Source of the DNA: Scatophagus argus
Taxonomy: Eukaryota; Chordata; Actinopteri; Scatophagidae
Assembly (NCBI RefSeq): GCF_020382885.2
Contig: NC_058496.1
Coordinates: 8,610,501 to 8,674,500, forward strand
Length of the DNA: 64,000 bases
Direction of reading: 5' to 3'
Shown here piece after piece: positions 62,797-64,000 of this stretch (position 1 is its first letter; every line of letters starts with the position of its first letter). A program made the translations under genes and the position numbers. Below the pieces are notes generated by a model. It was not told the origin of the DNA. It ran no database searches and saw nothing but the letters and a program-made list of their open reading frames with translations.

Positions 62797-62892
62797 ATGA
62801 GGTGGGGAAAAGGGGGATCGGGAAGAAGACTGACAAGGGAAGGGGGGAGGGAGGGAGGGACAGAGGGAAGGGAAGGGGGGGGGCAGGAGAGA
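62797..62892 (-). other. Long polypyrimidine tract before the pitpnm2 start-codon exon
   Basis: The plus strand is a G/A run with several GGGG and GGGAGGGAGGG blocks. On the minus strand this is an approximately 95-nt C/T tract that leads directly into the CTCATAG acceptor at 62795-62796. The exon that follows contains the ATG, so at least one noncoding exon must lie upstream. Confidence 0.7.

Positions 62893-64000
<1,108 letters not shown>

Overview
This is a teleost, probably percomorph, chromosomal window. It carries intron-rich vertebrate genes with GT-AG splice sites, long CA/GA/GATA microsatellites, short remnants of fish-type transposons, and 3' UTRs with AATAAA signals. There is no operon, CRISPR array, rRNA or credible tRNA. 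All gene calls come from proteins I spliced by hand and recognised from known vertebrate families; no database search was run.

Layout from left to right: (1) about 1-16.0 kb, minus strand: the 5' part of smoothelin (smtn). Coding exons 1-4 are present, with a 12.9 kb first intron, and the gene runs off the left edge. (2) 16.8-23 kb, minus: trafd1, complete, 11 coding exons, 565 codons. (3) 24.1-31.3 kb, minus: mob1a, complete, 6 coding exons, 216 codons, with a 2 kb 3' UTR. (4) 32.5-36.4 kb, plus: mthfd2, complete, 8 exons, 338 codons, head-to-head with mob1a. (5) 37.5-39.8 kb, plus: arl6ip4, complete, 5 coding exons, 237 codons. (6) 43.1-62.8 kb, minus: pitpnm2, 26 coding exons, about 1,466 codons, convergent with arl6ip4. 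Its 5' noncoding exon(s) lie at or beyond the right edge.

The genes do not form one pathway. They cover smooth-muscle actin association (smtn), damping of innate immune signalling (trafd1), the Hippo/LATS co-activator (mob1a), mitochondrial one-carbon metabolism (mthfd2), splicing-associated nuclear function (arl6ip4) and ER-plasma-membrane phosphoinositide transfer (pitpnm2). Two neighbour pairs are ancient: mob1a/mthfd2 head-to-head (human 2p13) and arl6ip4/pitpnm2 (human 12q24.31). Here they sit side by side, next to trafd1 (human 12q24.13) and smtn (human 22q12).

I see no convincing undescribed system. The points most worth a second look are the candidate SRF (CArG) sites in smtn intron 1, a phase-supported GC-AG intron in smtn, a recurrent H-Q exon boundary at the trafd1 zinc fingers, a pyrimidine/purine self-complementary arl6ip4 exon, two exons with weak donors followed by early stops (trafd1, pitpnm2), a perfect 12-bp hairpin near 61.77 kb and a 21-bp microsatellite palindrome near 10.15 kb.
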